64,000 bases of DNA from Polynucleobacter sp. (lineage in GTDB: Bacteria > Pseudomonadota > Gammaproteobacteria > Burkholderiales > Burkholderiaceae_D): contig JAIPCX010000007.1 of the NCBI GenBank assembly GCA_021737945.1, positions 52,737-116,736 of the forward strand, read 5' to 3'. Shown piece after piece: positions 1 to 8,327 of this stretch (within the stretch, counting starts at the first letter, position 1; every line of letters begins with the position of its first letter). The notes beneath the pieces were generated by a model, which was given only the letters and a program-made list of their open reading frames with translations, made no database searches and was not told the origin of the DNA. The position numbers and the translations under genes were made by a program.

Positions 1-1291
1 CGTCTTTAGGTTCCGGCACGGGATTCCATGGTGCGATTTTCGGCAATAGCAACATGCCGGGTAAGGCTAAGGCAAAACAGATTAAGAAGAAAATAAACCA
101 GCCGGTTTGCGCAACGATAAAGCCAGTCAACGCATTAAAAAAAGTACGCGGCACGGCCGCTAAACTGGTGAATAAAGCAAACTGTGTTGCGGTATAGCGT
201 TGATCTGTTGTGGTCGCAATGAACGCAGTGAAAGCAGCGGTACCTAAACCCACCGCAAAGGCTTCTAAACCAATCACCAAACCCAACATTAAGGTACTCG
301 GCTCTACACCGGGTGTGGCAACGCTGGTTTGTGCGAGCAAAGCAAAACCGAGTATGGCGACTGCCTGCAGAACACCGAATATCCAGAGGCCGCGATTAAC
401 GCCGGTTTTTTCTAACCAGACTGCACCTAAAATCCCGCCTGCCAAGCTCGCCCATAAGCCCGCATTTTTCGCGACCAAACCTATCGTAGTGCGAGTAAAT
501 CCTAGCTCCATATAAAACGGCGTAGCCAACGCAGTGGCCATCGAATCACCAAGCTTATACAAAAATATAAATGCGAGTACCAATAAGGCATGCGACCAAC
601 CGCTGCGTTGGATGAATTCCTTGAAAGGCTCTACCACCGCTTCGCGCAATGAGCGGGGTGGTTCGCCGTAAAGAGCGGGCTCACGAATGACCAAGGTGGT
701 TATCACACCTGGCAGCATAAACAGCGCAGTAATATAAAAGACGATCTGCCAACTCACGAAGTCTGACAATATCAATGACAGCGATCCGGGCACTAAGGTC
801 GACATTTTGTACGCATTTACAAAAAGTGCCGTGCCCGATCCTTGCTCATCATCCGACAACAGCTCTCGACGATAGGCATCAATAACGATGTCTTGGCTGG
901 CTGAGAGAAATGCAATAACCCCTGCAAGAAAAATAATCGCAGGCAAATCAGTGAGTGGCGAAAAAAAACCCATACTGGCGATCGCAACTAGTAACGCCAC
1001 CTGAGAAAAAAACATCCAGCCGCGCCGGCGACCAAATAAGGGAAAATGAAATCTATCCATTAACGGCGACCACAAGAATTTCCACGTATATGGAAATCCA
1101 ACCAAAGCAAATAAACCAATCGCTTTGAGGTCAACCTGCTCTGCTTTTAGCCATGCCGACAACAGGTTATACAGAATGAAAAGCGGTAAGCCCGACGTGA
1201 AGCCAAACATCACGCAGATCATCATGCGCCGGTTGAAGTAATGACGCCAACCAGTCACTTTAGTTTCAGTCTCTACGTTGAGTTGGCTCAT
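1..1291 (-). CDS. ampG: AmpG-like MFS transporter (partial, C-terminus outside window)
   Basis: Inner-membrane major facilitator, probably the AmpG muropeptide permease that imports anhydromuropeptides during cell-wall recycling. The reading frame starts at ATG 1291 (MSQLNVETETKVTGW) and stays open to base 1, giving about 430 residues with no stop, so the C-terminal end is missing. After a short cytoplasmic start comes the AmpG-like first helix and loop (GLPLFILYNLLSAWLK), then GLFALVGFPYTWKF and WSPLMDRFHFPLFGRRRGW, a charged loop typical of AmpG. Many hydrophobic segments follow. An upstream ATG at 1299 is ruled out by an immediate TGA. A sugar or siderophore MFS is less likely because of the AmpG-like motifs, but substrate is inferred from family only. 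Confidence 0.8.
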   Translation of the reverse strand, partial: MSQLNVETETKVTGWRHYFNRRMMICVMFGFTSGLPLFILYNLLSAWLKAEQVDLKAIGLFALVGFPYTWKFLWSPLMDRFHFPLFGRRRGWMFFSQVALLVAIASMGFFSPLTDLPAIIFLAGVIAFLSASQDIVIDAYRRELLSDDEQGSGTALFVNAYKMSTLVPGSLSLILSDFVSWQIVFYITALFMLPGVITTLVIREPALYGEPPRSLREAVVEPFKEFIQRSGWSHALLVLAFIFLYKLGDSMATALATPFYMELGFTRTTIGLVAKNAGLWASLAGGILGAVWLEKTGVNRGLWIFGVLQAVAILGFALLAQTSVATPGVEPSTLMLGLVIGLEAFAVGLGTAAFTAFIATTTDQRYTATQFALFTSLAAVPRTFFNALTGFIVAQTGWFIFFLICFALALPGMLLLPKIAPWNPVPEPKD

Positions 1292-1316
1292 GTCATCATT
1301 GAAAGCAAAAAGAATT

Positions 1317-1922
1317 TTATTTTTTACGTAAACGAAACACGGCTAAGCTACCGCGCCACTCCGGTAGAAACGTAATCGGCGTGCCATCATCTTTTAGCGA
1401 TACGCACTCAAGTACACTCAAGCCGACTTCGTCGGCTAATTCTTCAAAATCGCTAATGGTGGCAAAGCGTAGATTCGGCGTGTCATACCATGCATAAGGC
1501 AAACTATCGGACACCGGCATACGACCACTTAACAAAGCAATTCGATGCGGCCAATGTGCGAAATTAGGAAAGGACACAATGGCTTCTTGACCCACTCGCG
1601 TAATGTCGCGCAACACGGCCTCGACATTTTTCATCATCTGCAACGCAGAAAGACACAAGACGGTATCAAAGGCCGCATCAGAAAACATCGCTAATCCGCT
1701 TTCGATATCTTGCTGTATCACTGACACGCCACGCTGCACGCAACGCGGAATCGGCGCATCATCAATCTCAACGCCATAGCCACTGCAGTATTTATCAACC
1801 TGCAGATATTCCATCATCGCGCCATCACCACAACCCAGATCAAGTACGCGCGAACCCGGGGCTACCCAATGCGCAATAAACGCCAGATCCGCACGCAAAC
1901 CCGCAAAGCGCTCGGTAATCAT
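1317..1922 (-). CDS. metW: Methionine biosynthesis protein MetW
   Basis: Class I SAM-dependent methyltransferase-fold protein of 201 residues that accompanies MetX in many proteobacteria and is required for, or modulates, homoserine acylation. The SAM-binding motif I is clear near residue 27 ([15 protein letters not shown]), and the MetW-typical [11 protein letters not shown] and [10 protein letters not shown] segments follow. Its ATG overlaps the stop of metX by four bases, so the two are translationally coupled in one transcript behind the SAM-II-like leader at 3.2 kb. Any true methyl acceptor is unknown for the family. Confidence 0.93.
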   Translation of the reverse strand: MITERFAGLRADLAFIAHWVAPGSRVLDLGCGDGAMMEYLQVDKYCSGYGVEIDDAPIPRCVQRGVSVIQQDIESGLAMFSDAAFDTVLCLSALQMMKNVEAVLRDITRVGQEAIVSFPNFAHWPHRIALLSGRMPVSDSLPYAWYDTPNLRFATISDFEELADEVGLSVLECVSLKDDGTPITFLPEWRGSLAVFRLRKK

Positions 1923-3079
1923 GCGGCCTTCCTATGCGAGTCGTTCTGTCGCCCTGTAATACGGCCCCAGATTTTTTCATAATAGGCACCCACGACATTC
2001 ATATAACGCGGATCATCCAGTAAAAAAGCGTCATGCCCATGTGGCGCGTCAATTTCTGCATAGGTCAGGCGCCTATCGTTTCGAACCAGTGCTTGCACCA
2101 TTTCACGACTACGCTCGGGTGCAAAACGCCAATCGGTAGTGAATGACACCAATAAAAATTCTGCTTGCGTGTTGGCGAGTGCGGCGGCGAGATCACCATT
2201 GAATGCACGCGCAGGATCAAAATAATCGAGCGCTTTGGTAATCAGTAAATAGGTATTGGCATCAAAGTATTCTGAAAATTTATCGCCCTGATAGCGCAGA
2301 TACGATTCGATCTCAAAATCAATGCCGTAGCCGAACTGATAATCTGTACCGCGCAAGTCACGACCAAATTTTTCGGCCATGTCGTCATCAGACAAATAGG
2401 TGATGTGGCCAATCATGCGCGCAACGCGCAAACCATTCCTAGGCACAACGCCGTGCGCGTAGTAATCGCCATCATGAAAATCAGGATCGGTGAGTATGGC
2501 TTGTCGCGCAACGTCATTAAACGCAATGTTTTGCGCAGTGAGTTTAGGAGTCGATGCAATCACTAAGCAATTCGCTATTCGGTCCGGATATAACATAGTC
2601 CATGAGAGCGCCTGCATGCCTCCCAAGGATCCGCCCATCACCGCTGCAAATTGACGTATACCTAATGCATCGGCTAAACGCGCTTGTGCATGCACCCAAT
2701 CTTCGACGGTCACCACAGGGAACGATGCGCCATACGGTTTGCCAGTAGCAGGGTTGGTGTGCATAGGCCCGGTCGAGCCAAAACACGATCCAGGATTGTT
2801 CACGCCAATAACAAAAAATCGATCGGTATCTAATGGCTTTCCAGGGCCAACCATGTTGTCCCACCAACCCACATTCTTAGGTTGACCTTCATACACACCT
2901 GCCACGTGATGCGATGCGTTCAGCGCATGGCAAACCAAAACTGCATTGGATTTGTCTGCGTTTAATTGACCATAGGTTTCATAAACCAGAGTGTAATCCG
3001 CCAGCAACGCACCACTCTGCAAAGCCAGCGGCTCGGCAAAATGCATAGACTGCGGTGTGACTACGCCTATTGATCGCAT
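1919..3079 (-). CDS. metX: Homoserine O-acyltransferase MetX
   Basis: Acylates L-homoserine (acetyl- or succinyl-CoA donor) in the cytoplasm, the committed step of methionine synthesis. It is an alpha/beta hydrolase-fold protein of 386 residues from the preferred ATG 3079 ([10 protein letters not shown]); a TTG at 3094 would add five residues, and neither start has an obvious ribosome-binding site. Landmarks are [14 protein letters not shown], the [19 protein letters not shown] block, the nucleophile elbow [12 protein letters not shown], and C-terminal [11 protein letters not shown] holding the catalytic His. Acetyl versus succinyl specificity cannot be read reliably by eye. It lies 4 bp into metW downstream and behind a SAM-II-like riboswitch and terminator upstream. 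Confidence 0.93.
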   Translation of the reverse strand: MRSIGVVTPQSMHFAEPLALQSGALLADYTLVYETYGQLNADKSNAVLVCHALNASHHVAGVYEGQPKNVGWWDNMVGPGKPLDTDRFFVIGVNNPGSCFGSTGPMHTNPATGKPYGASFPVVTVEDWVHAQARLADALGIRQFAAVMGGSLGGMQALSWTMLYPDRIANCLVIASTPKLTAQNIAFNDVARQAILTDPDFHDGDYYAHGVVPRNGLRVARMIGHITYLSDDDMAEKFGRDLRGTDYQFGYGIDFEIESYLRYQGDKFSEYFDANTYLLITKALDYFDPARAFNGDLAAALANTQAEFLLVSFTTDWRFAPERSREMVQALVRNDRRLTYAEIDAPHGHDAFLLDDPRYMNVVGAYYEKIWGRITGRQNDSHRKAA

Positions 3080-3134
3080 AAATTTATTAAACAAAGAGTC
3101 AACATGTCGCTTCTAAGATTTTGATAATCCGCAT

Positions 3135-3172
3135 AAAACAAAAAAGCCCGATAGCGCTTGGCTTATCGGGCT
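3135..3172 (-). terminator. Intrinsic terminator between SAM-II-like aptamer and metX
   Basis: Read on the minus strand, AGCCCGATA (3172-3164) pairs perfectly with TATCGGGCT (3153-3145) over a 10-base loop and is followed by TTTTTTGTTTT. It sits after the aptamer and before the metX start, so it is placed to act as the expression platform that stops transcription when SAM is bound. Confidence 0.85.
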
Positions 3173-3195
3173 GAATTCGGTACGTCGATTCAAGC

Positions 3196-3260
3196 TCGCT
3201 TTAGCCGTATTTGTCCGGGGGTTTCCCGCGCGCCCGCAAGCTAAGGTCAAATCGGCGCAA
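3196..3260 (-). promoter_or_regulatory. SAM-II-like riboswitch aptamer upstream of metX
   Basis: On the minus strand the leader contains GCGCCGATTTGA, then AGCTTGCGGGCGC closing a GCGCC/GGCGC stem, a linker, and AAATACGGCTAAAGCG. The order GAUUUG, CUUGC, P1 3' strand, AAAU, GCUAAA is that of the SAM-II class known from alphaproteobacterial metA/metX leaders. The same blocks recur before metH at 27.4 kb. The seven-base pseudoknot stem P2 of canonical SAM-II does not pair cleanly in a simple alignment, so this may be a divergent subtype. A covariance-model search would settle it. Confidence 0.75.
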
Positions 3261-3268
3261 TGTGTGCA

Positions 3269-3297
3269 AGGATAACGAAGTCAGCGCTCAGCGTCAA
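3269..3297 (-). promoter_or_regulatory. Sigma-70 type promoter of metX-metW
   Basis: On the minus strand TTGACG (3297-3292) and TATCCT (3274-3269) are separated by exactly 17 bases. Transcription would begin about ten bases before the first stem of the SAM-II-like aptamer, as expected for a riboswitch-controlled leader. Confidence 0.65.
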
Positions 3298-3318
3298 ACG
3301 CCCTGACTGATGTGGCTT

Positions 3319-5070
3319 TTATAGGGCTCTGAGACGCTCAACTCCCTCCGCAATCGCGGCAGATTCAAAGGCCTTGAGGATTTTCTTCACGTGTGGCTCG
3401 ATCTGATCCAGATCGGAGTTCAAAATCTCCTGCTTAACGGACAACAGCTGCGCCGGATGCATGGAAAACTCACGCAGGCCCATGCCTAACAACAAGCGTG
3501 TGAGCTTAGTATCACCCGCCACCTCACCACACACAGCAACGGGAATGCCTGCTTTCGCACCTGCGGTAATGGTCGTATGTAGCAAATACAAAATCGCCGG
3601 ATGCAAGGGGTTATAAAGATGCGCGACTTCATGATCGACGCGATCAATCGCTAAGGTGTATTGAATTAAATCGTTGGTCCCGATTGAGAGAAAATTTAGT
3701 CGCTTGATAAACAAGGGCAAGGTCAGCGCAGCAGCTGGTATTTCAATCATGGCCCCGACAGGAATATTCGGATCGAATTTTTTCTTTGCATCACGCAGTT
3801 GCTGTTTTGCCTGCTCAATGAAAAGCAAACTCTGATCAATTTCAAAGGCATGCGCGAGCATAGGAATTAAAAGATTAATCGGACCATAAGCGGAAGCACG
3901 CAAGATGGCTCGTAGCTGAGTCAAAAACATTTGCGGCTCAGCTAAGCAATAACGAATGGCGCGTAATCCCAGGGCCGGATTCAAGGCCGTTTCTTCATCT
4001 TTATCGAGCGGCTTATCAGCGCCCACGTCCAGCGTGCGTATGGTGACGGGCCGACCTTTCATGGCCACCACAGCCTTACGATAAGATTCAAACTGCTCAT
4101 CTTCATCGGGCAATCGATGATGCCCACCGGTGCGGCCCATGAATAAAAATTCGGAGCGAAACAGTCCAACACCCACCGCGCCTGCTTCGATAGCTGGGGC
4201 GCAATCTTCAGGTAACTCAATATTGGCCAACAAATGAATACGTGTGCCATCTTTCGTAACAGCCGGCGTCTTTTTTAATTTGCCTAGCTTCTTACGTTCG
4301 CGTAGCAGTTGGCTCTGAACGTCGCGATACTGCTCAAGTACGATGGGCGCTGGATCAACAATGACAATACCTGCATCACCATCAATAATGATCCAATCAT
4401 CTTCGTTGATTAATGTCGTTGCCGTCGACATACCCACCACAGCGGGAATATCCAAACTGCGCGCAACGATAGCGGTGTGTGAATTCTGACCACCCAGATC
4501 AGTAACAAAACCAACGAAAGCACGATCGCGAAACTGCAACATGTCCGCCGGCGATATATCGTGCGCCACCACTATCATTTGCGGCAATTCTTCGTGTGGA
4601 TCCGAACTGGTAGGGAAGGTCGATGCGGTACCTGTTAAGAATTTCAATACGCGCTCACCGACCTGACGGATATCGTTCTTACGTTCGCGCAGGTAGGCGT
4701 CTTCAATTTCATCGAACTGCGCGGACAGCTCATCGATTTGGGTGAGCAAAGCCCACTCAGCGTTGTAGTGACGATTACGGATAATTTTTAATGGCTCAGT
4801 CGAAACAATAGGATCAGCCAAAATAAGCGCATGCACATCAATGAAGGCGGCGAGTTCGGAAGGCGCATCCGCCGGAAGATCACGGCGAACGGCTTGCAAC
4901 TCACGATTGACTGCAGCAATCGCATCTGTCAAACGCGCGACTTCGGCTTCGACTTTATCTTCTGAAATTAAATAATGTTTAACGTCGCTAGCGGCTGGCC
5001 GCAGCAGATGTGCGCGACCAATGGCGATGCCACGCGATACAGGAATTCCATGAATAGTAAATGATGCCAT
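3319..5070 (-). CDS. ptsI: Phosphoenolpyruvate-protein phosphotransferase (PTS enzyme I)
   Basis: Cytoplasmic enzyme that autophosphorylates from phosphoenolpyruvate and passes the phosphate to HPr. At 583 residues it has the normal EI length. The phosphorylated histidine is H198 in LGGQNSHTAIVARS. The PEP-binding C-terminal barrel shows GLFRSEFLFMGR, the GADKPLDKDEE segment, FLSIGTNDLIQYTLAIDR and the catalytic cysteine region VAVCGEVAGD. It has no N-terminal GAF domain, so it is the classical EI and not PtsP. It follows HPr (23 bp gap) and EIIA-Man, forming a trio with no EIIB or EIIC in the window, which suggests a regulatory rather than a sugar-uptake system. Confidence 0.96.
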   Translation of the reverse strand: MASFTIHGIPVSRGIAIGRAHLLRPAASDVKHYLISEDKVEAEVARLTDAIAAVNRELQAVRRDLPADAPSELAAFIDVHALILADPIVSTEPLKIIRNRHYNAEWALLTQIDELSAQFDEIEDAYLRERKNDIRQVGERVLKFLTGTASTFPTSSDPHEELPQMIVVAHDISPADMLQFRDRAFVGFVTDLGGQNSHTAIVARSLDIPAVVGMSTATTLINEDDWIIIDGDAGIVIVDPAPIVLEQYRDVQSQLLRERKKLGKLKKTPAVTKDGTRIHLLANIELPEDCAPAIEAGAVGVGLFRSEFLFMGRTGGHHRLPDEDEQFESYRKAVVAMKGRPVTIRTLDVGADKPLDKDEETALNPALGLRAIRYCLAEPQMFLTQLRAILRASAYGPINLLIPMLAHAFEIDQSLLFIEQAKQQLRDAKKKFDPNIPVGAMIEIPAAALTLPLFIKRLNFLSIGTNDLIQYTLAIDRVDHEVAHLYNPLHPAILYLLHTTITAGAKAGIPVAVCGEVAGDTKLTRLLLGMGLREFSMHPAQLLSVKQEILNSDLDQIEPHVKKILKAFESAAIAEGVERLRAL

Positions 5071-5093
5071 GCGTGATGGTTCCAGAGAGATTT

Positions 5094-5363
5094 CTATTCG
5101 CTTTCGCCAAACCGTGCTTCGATTAACTGCACCAGCGCATCCATTGCTTCTTGCTCATCAGCGCCTTCGGTCTCCAAGGTAGCGGTAGACCCTTTGCCCG
5201 CTGCAAGCATCATCACACCCATGATGGATTTAGCATTCACGCGCTTACGTTCGCGCGTCATCCAAACTTCACACTGAAATTTCGCGGCCAACTGGGTCAG
5301 CTTGGCTGAGGCACGTGCATGCAGCCCCAGCTTGTTGATAATTTCTATGTCTCGACTAATCAT
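5094..5363 (-). CDS. ptsH: HPr phosphocarrier protein
   Basis: Small phosphocarrier (89 residues) between enzyme I and EIIA proteins. The active histidine is H15 in NKLGLHARASAKL, and the regulatory serine is S46 in NAKSIMGVMMLAAGKG, the site modified by HPr kinase in organisms that have HprK. It sits between the EIIA-Man gene and ptsI on the same strand. Confidence 0.95.
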   Translation of the reverse strand: MISRDIEIINKLGLHARASAKLTQLAAKFQCEVWMTRERKRVNAKSIMGVMMLAAGKGSTATLETEGADEQEAMDALVQLIEARFGESE

Positions 5364-5408
5364 TTTTCATTTTCTTTTTGTGTGAGGTATTTAGCAGTAT
5401 GTAGGGAA

Positions 5409-5801
5409 TTATATTTTTGCAGCTACACGACAAACACCTTTTTGCCCACCGGTCAACGCCATTTCTATCAAGGTTTCTAGTGTGTTATTGCGATAACTAA
5501 TGGCACGTAACAGCATAGGAAGACTAACTCCTGCAATCACTTCGATCTCGCCTGACACACACAAAGATTGCGTGCAATTCGCTGGAGTGGCACCAATCAT
5601 GTCTGTTAGCACCAAAACACCGGAGCCATCGTTGATTCGAGCAATCGCTTCACTCGCAAGACGGCGAACTTCGCCCGGGTCTTGATCAGCAATCACATCA
5701 AGAGCCTCTAACTTTTCAGGAGGATCTTTGTAAACATGCGTGACTGCCTCGATGAAAGCGCGGCCTAGCGGAGCGTGCGTAATTAAAAGTATGCCAACCA
5801 T
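5409..5801 (-). CDS. PTS EIIA-Man family protein
   Basis: A 130-residue single-domain EIIA of the mannose family. The phosphoryl-accepting histidine is H9 in GILLITHAPLGRAF, and the family segment VLTDMIGATPANCTQS is intact. In betaproteobacteria such stand-alone EIIA-Man proteins occur with HPr and EI but without a permease, where they are thought to be regulatory; the specific target is not visible here. First of three co-oriented pts genes, 47 bp after gshB. Confidence 0.9.
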   Translation of the reverse strand: MVGILLITHAPLGRAFIEAVTHVYKDPPEKLEALDVIADQDPGEVRRLASEAIARINDGSGVLVLTDMIGATPANCTQSLCVSGEIEVIAGVSLPMLLRAISYRNNTLETLIEMALTGGQKGVCRVAAKI

Positions 5802-5847
5802 GGGGTTGCGAAGTCTGTCAAAAAAAAACGGCTATCAGCGAAAGGTA

Positions 5848-6786
5848 TTAGCTCGCTTGTTCAAGGGCATCAATAAACATACCGGCCACGTTAAAGCCTG
5901 TCTGCTGAGTGATTTCCTGAAAACACGTCGGACTAGTCACATTGATTTCAGTCAGGTAGTTACCAATGACATCCAATCCTATCAGCAACAAGCCTCGCTC
6001 GAACAAAATCGGACCGAGAGTTTCGGCAATTTCACGCTCTCGTTCGGAGATCGGCATCGCCACACCCAAACCGCCCGCGGCTAAATTGCCCCGTACTTCG
6101 CCCGCTTGAGGCACTCGCGCTAAACAATACGGAACCACTTTGCCGCCAATCACCAGTACGCGACGATCGCCTTTAACGATCTCGGGTATGTAGCGCTGGG
6201 CCATGATGGTGCGCTCACCGTGATGAGTCAGCATCTCTATCGCCGAACCAAGATTCAATCCATCGGCAGCGATGCGTAATATTCCGGCGCCGCCCATGCC
6301 ATCTAAAGGCTTAAGGATGATGTCTTTGTGTTGTTCATGAAACGCACGAATGCGCGCCATATCGCTAGTGACTAAGGTCGGCGCAATGAATTGAGTAAAG
6401 CCTGTGATGGCGAATTTTTCGTTATGACTACGAATTGCGCCCGGCCGGTTAAAAATGCGTGCTCCGTTCGCCTCTGCGCGCTCCAACATATAGGTCGCGT
6501 AGACATATTCCATATCGAACGGCGGATCGGTGCGCTCAACCACCGCATCGAACTCATTTAGCGACCTCAGCACCGGCGCTTGCTGCTGATACCAGTCGTC
6601 TGCTTTTCCAGTGAGAGTGATCAGCGATACGCTTGCTTTAACTTCATGGCCATCAAATAATAAATCACCATGACCAAAAGCATACAACTCATGCCCACGA
6701 CTCGCCGCCTCAGTCATTATCGCAAAGGTAGAATCTTTAACGATCTTGAAACTGTCCAGTGGATCAGCAGCGAAAGCGATTTTCAT
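5848..6786 (-). CDS. gshB: Glutathione synthetase
   Basis: ATP-grasp ligase joining gamma-glutamylcysteine and glycine, the second step of glutathione synthesis. Its 312 residues match the prokaryotic GshB family: N-terminal MKIAFAADPLDSFKI, ERTDPPFDMEYVYATYMLE, ATP-grasp segment KPLDGMGGAGI, and C-terminal GLDVIGNYLTEINVTSPTC. It starts six bases after the stop of the glutamate-cysteine ligase gene, so both steps are co-transcribed. Confidence 0.96.
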   Translation of the reverse strand: MKIAFAADPLDSFKIVKDSTFAIMTEAASRGHELYAFGHGDLLFDGHEVKASVSLITLTGKADDWYQQQAPVLRSLNEFDAVVERTDPPFDMEYVYATYMLERAEANGARIFNRPGAIRSHNEKFAITGFTQFIAPTLVTSDMARIRAFHEQHKDIILKPLDGMGGAGILRIAADGLNLGSAIEMLTHHGERTIMAQRYIPEIVKGDRRVLVIGGKVVPYCLARVPQAGEVRGNLAAGGLGVAMPISEREREIAETLGPILFERGLLLIGLDVIGNYLTEINVTSPTCFQEITQQTGFNVAGMFIDALEQAS

Positions 6787-6792
6787 GAGGGA

Positions 6793-8091
6793 TCAATACA
6801 CTTCAGGATTAGGATCAGTTTTTTCTAACTCAAGTGACGCTGCTAACAACGCCAGACGCGCCACCACACCGTACATATAAAAACGATTCGGTGCGGCGGT
6901 GCCCGGTTTGGCTGCCAGATCGGGTAAGGCGTGCTGCTGCGCAAATGCCAATGGCACAAAGTGAGCACCGGGCGCATTTAAATTTTCATCAATGCCACGC
7001 TCGGCATGCACGCGATAAAAACCGCCAACGACATAACGGTCCATCATGTAGACGACCGGCTCTGCGACAGCATCATTAATGTGTTCAAAGGTATGCACAC
7101 CTTCTTGCAAAATCACATCTGATACTTCTAAGCCTTCTTTAACTACCGACATTTTGTTACGCTGCTTGCGATTTAAGTCACGCACTTCACTCGCATCACG
7201 CACGGTCATGATGCCCATGCCGTAGGTTCCCGCATCGGCCTTAACGATCACGAATGGCGTTTCTTTGATGCCGTACTCTTTGTATTTTTTACGTATCTTG
7301 GTTAAAAGTGCATCAACATTGGTTGCCAGACACTCTTCACCTTCACGCTCTTGAAAGTTGATGCCTGTGCATTTAGCAAAATACGGATTCAACATCCACT
7401 GATCCACATCGATCAACTTGGCAAATTTTTTGACGACTTCATCATACGCAGCAAAGTGATTGGTCTTGCGTCTGACGGCCCAACCTGCATGCAGCGGAGG
7501 CAGCAGTGTTTGTTCATGTAGATCTTCGAGAATGCCCGGGATACCTGCTGACAAATCATTGTTGAGCAAGATCGTGCAGGGGTCGAAATTTTTAAGGCCA
7601 AGCCGACGACCGTTACTTGAGCGTTCTAAGGGCTCCAACGTCAGGGTGTTGCCATCCGGGAGTTCAATATCGACCGGGGCTTTTACCTCGTCTGACAAAC
7701 TTCCTAACCGCACATTCAAACCCGTCTGACGGAAAATCTGCATGAGTCGCGCGACGTTTTGTAAATAAAACGTATTGCGCGTGTGCCGCTCGGGAATCAA
7801 CAAAAGGTTCTTTGCATCCGGACAGTATTTGTCGATGGCGGCCATCGCCGCTTGCACGGCCAGCGGCAGCATTTCAGGAGCGAGATTGTTAAATCCGCCC
7901 GGAAAAAGATTGGTATCGACAGGCGCGAGCTTAAAACCCGAATTACGTAAATCAACGGAACAATAAAAAGGCGGGGTGTGCTCCTGCCATTCAAGCCTGA
8001 ACCAGCGCTCTATCGCCGGAGTGGCAGCCAGAATTTTTTTTTCGAGCTCGAGTAACGGGCCATTCAGAGCCGTGACGAGATGGGGAACCAT
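6793..8091 (-). CDS. gshA: Glutamate-cysteine ligase (ATP-grasp-like GshA type)
   Basis: First enzyme of glutathione synthesis. The 432-residue protein belongs to the GshA type found in betaproteobacteria and acidithiobacilli, not the E. coli type. Features include VDLRNSGFKLAPVDTNLFPGG, LIPERHTRNTFYLQNVARL, the nucleotide-binding KADAGTYGMGIMTVRD and the C-terminal YGVVARLALLAASLELE. It is the first gene of a run that continues through gshB and possibly the pts genes. Confidence 0.92.
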   Translation of the reverse strand: MVPHLVTALNGPLLELEKKILAATPAIERWFRLEWQEHTPPFYCSVDLRNSGFKLAPVDTNLFPGGFNNLAPEMLPLAVQAAMAAIDKYCPDAKNLLLIPERHTRNTFYLQNVARLMQIFRQTGLNVRLGSLSDEVKAPVDIELPDGNTLTLEPLERSSNGRRLGLKNFDPCTILLNNDLSAGIPGILEDLHEQTLLPPLHAGWAVRRKTNHFAAYDEVVKKFAKLIDVDQWMLNPYFAKCTGINFQEREGEECLATNVDALLTKIRKKYKEYGIKETPFVIVKADAGTYGMGIMTVRDASEVRDLNRKQRNKMSVVKEGLEVSDVILQEGVHTFEHINDAVAEPVVYMMDRYVVGGFYRVHAERGIDENLNAPGAHFVPLAFAQQHALPDLAAKPGTAAPNRFYMYGVVARLALLAASLELEKTDPNPEVY

Positions 8092-8253
8092 GCAAGACCT
8101 TCCAGAGAATCAATGAAGCGTAAGCCAAGGGGCAGATTCTAACGGACATCGCTAGCGACTGCCCTTGAGGTTTACACGGAAACAAATGGGGACAAAGCCC
8201 GGATTTTCCAAGCCGGTCCTTCATTTACTGAGCATTTTGCTATCGCCGCGCAT

Positions 8254-8280
8254 AAAAAAACGCCTCCCAAGGGAGGCGTT
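8254..8280 (-). terminator. Terminator of the glnK-amt transcript
   Basis: AACGCCTCCC (8259-8268) pairs with GGGAGGCGTT (8271-8280). On the minus strand the hairpin is followed by seven T residues (8260-8254). It lies 48 bases after the amt stop codon. Confidence 0.85.
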
Positions 8281-8327
8281 TGTGGCTCGATACCCTGAGC
8301 CGGTGCTACAGAGGGGACTAATTCATC

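Noticed and set aside
3145..3172. Possible SAM-I (S-box) or SAH riboswitch before metX
   Set aside because: No S-box core (no GAUGAAA or GGCAACC blocks) and no SAH-type core; the SAM-II-like blocks fit much better.
5740..6084. 114-codon plus-strand frame over EIIA and gshB
   Set aside because: Antisense to two conserved genes.
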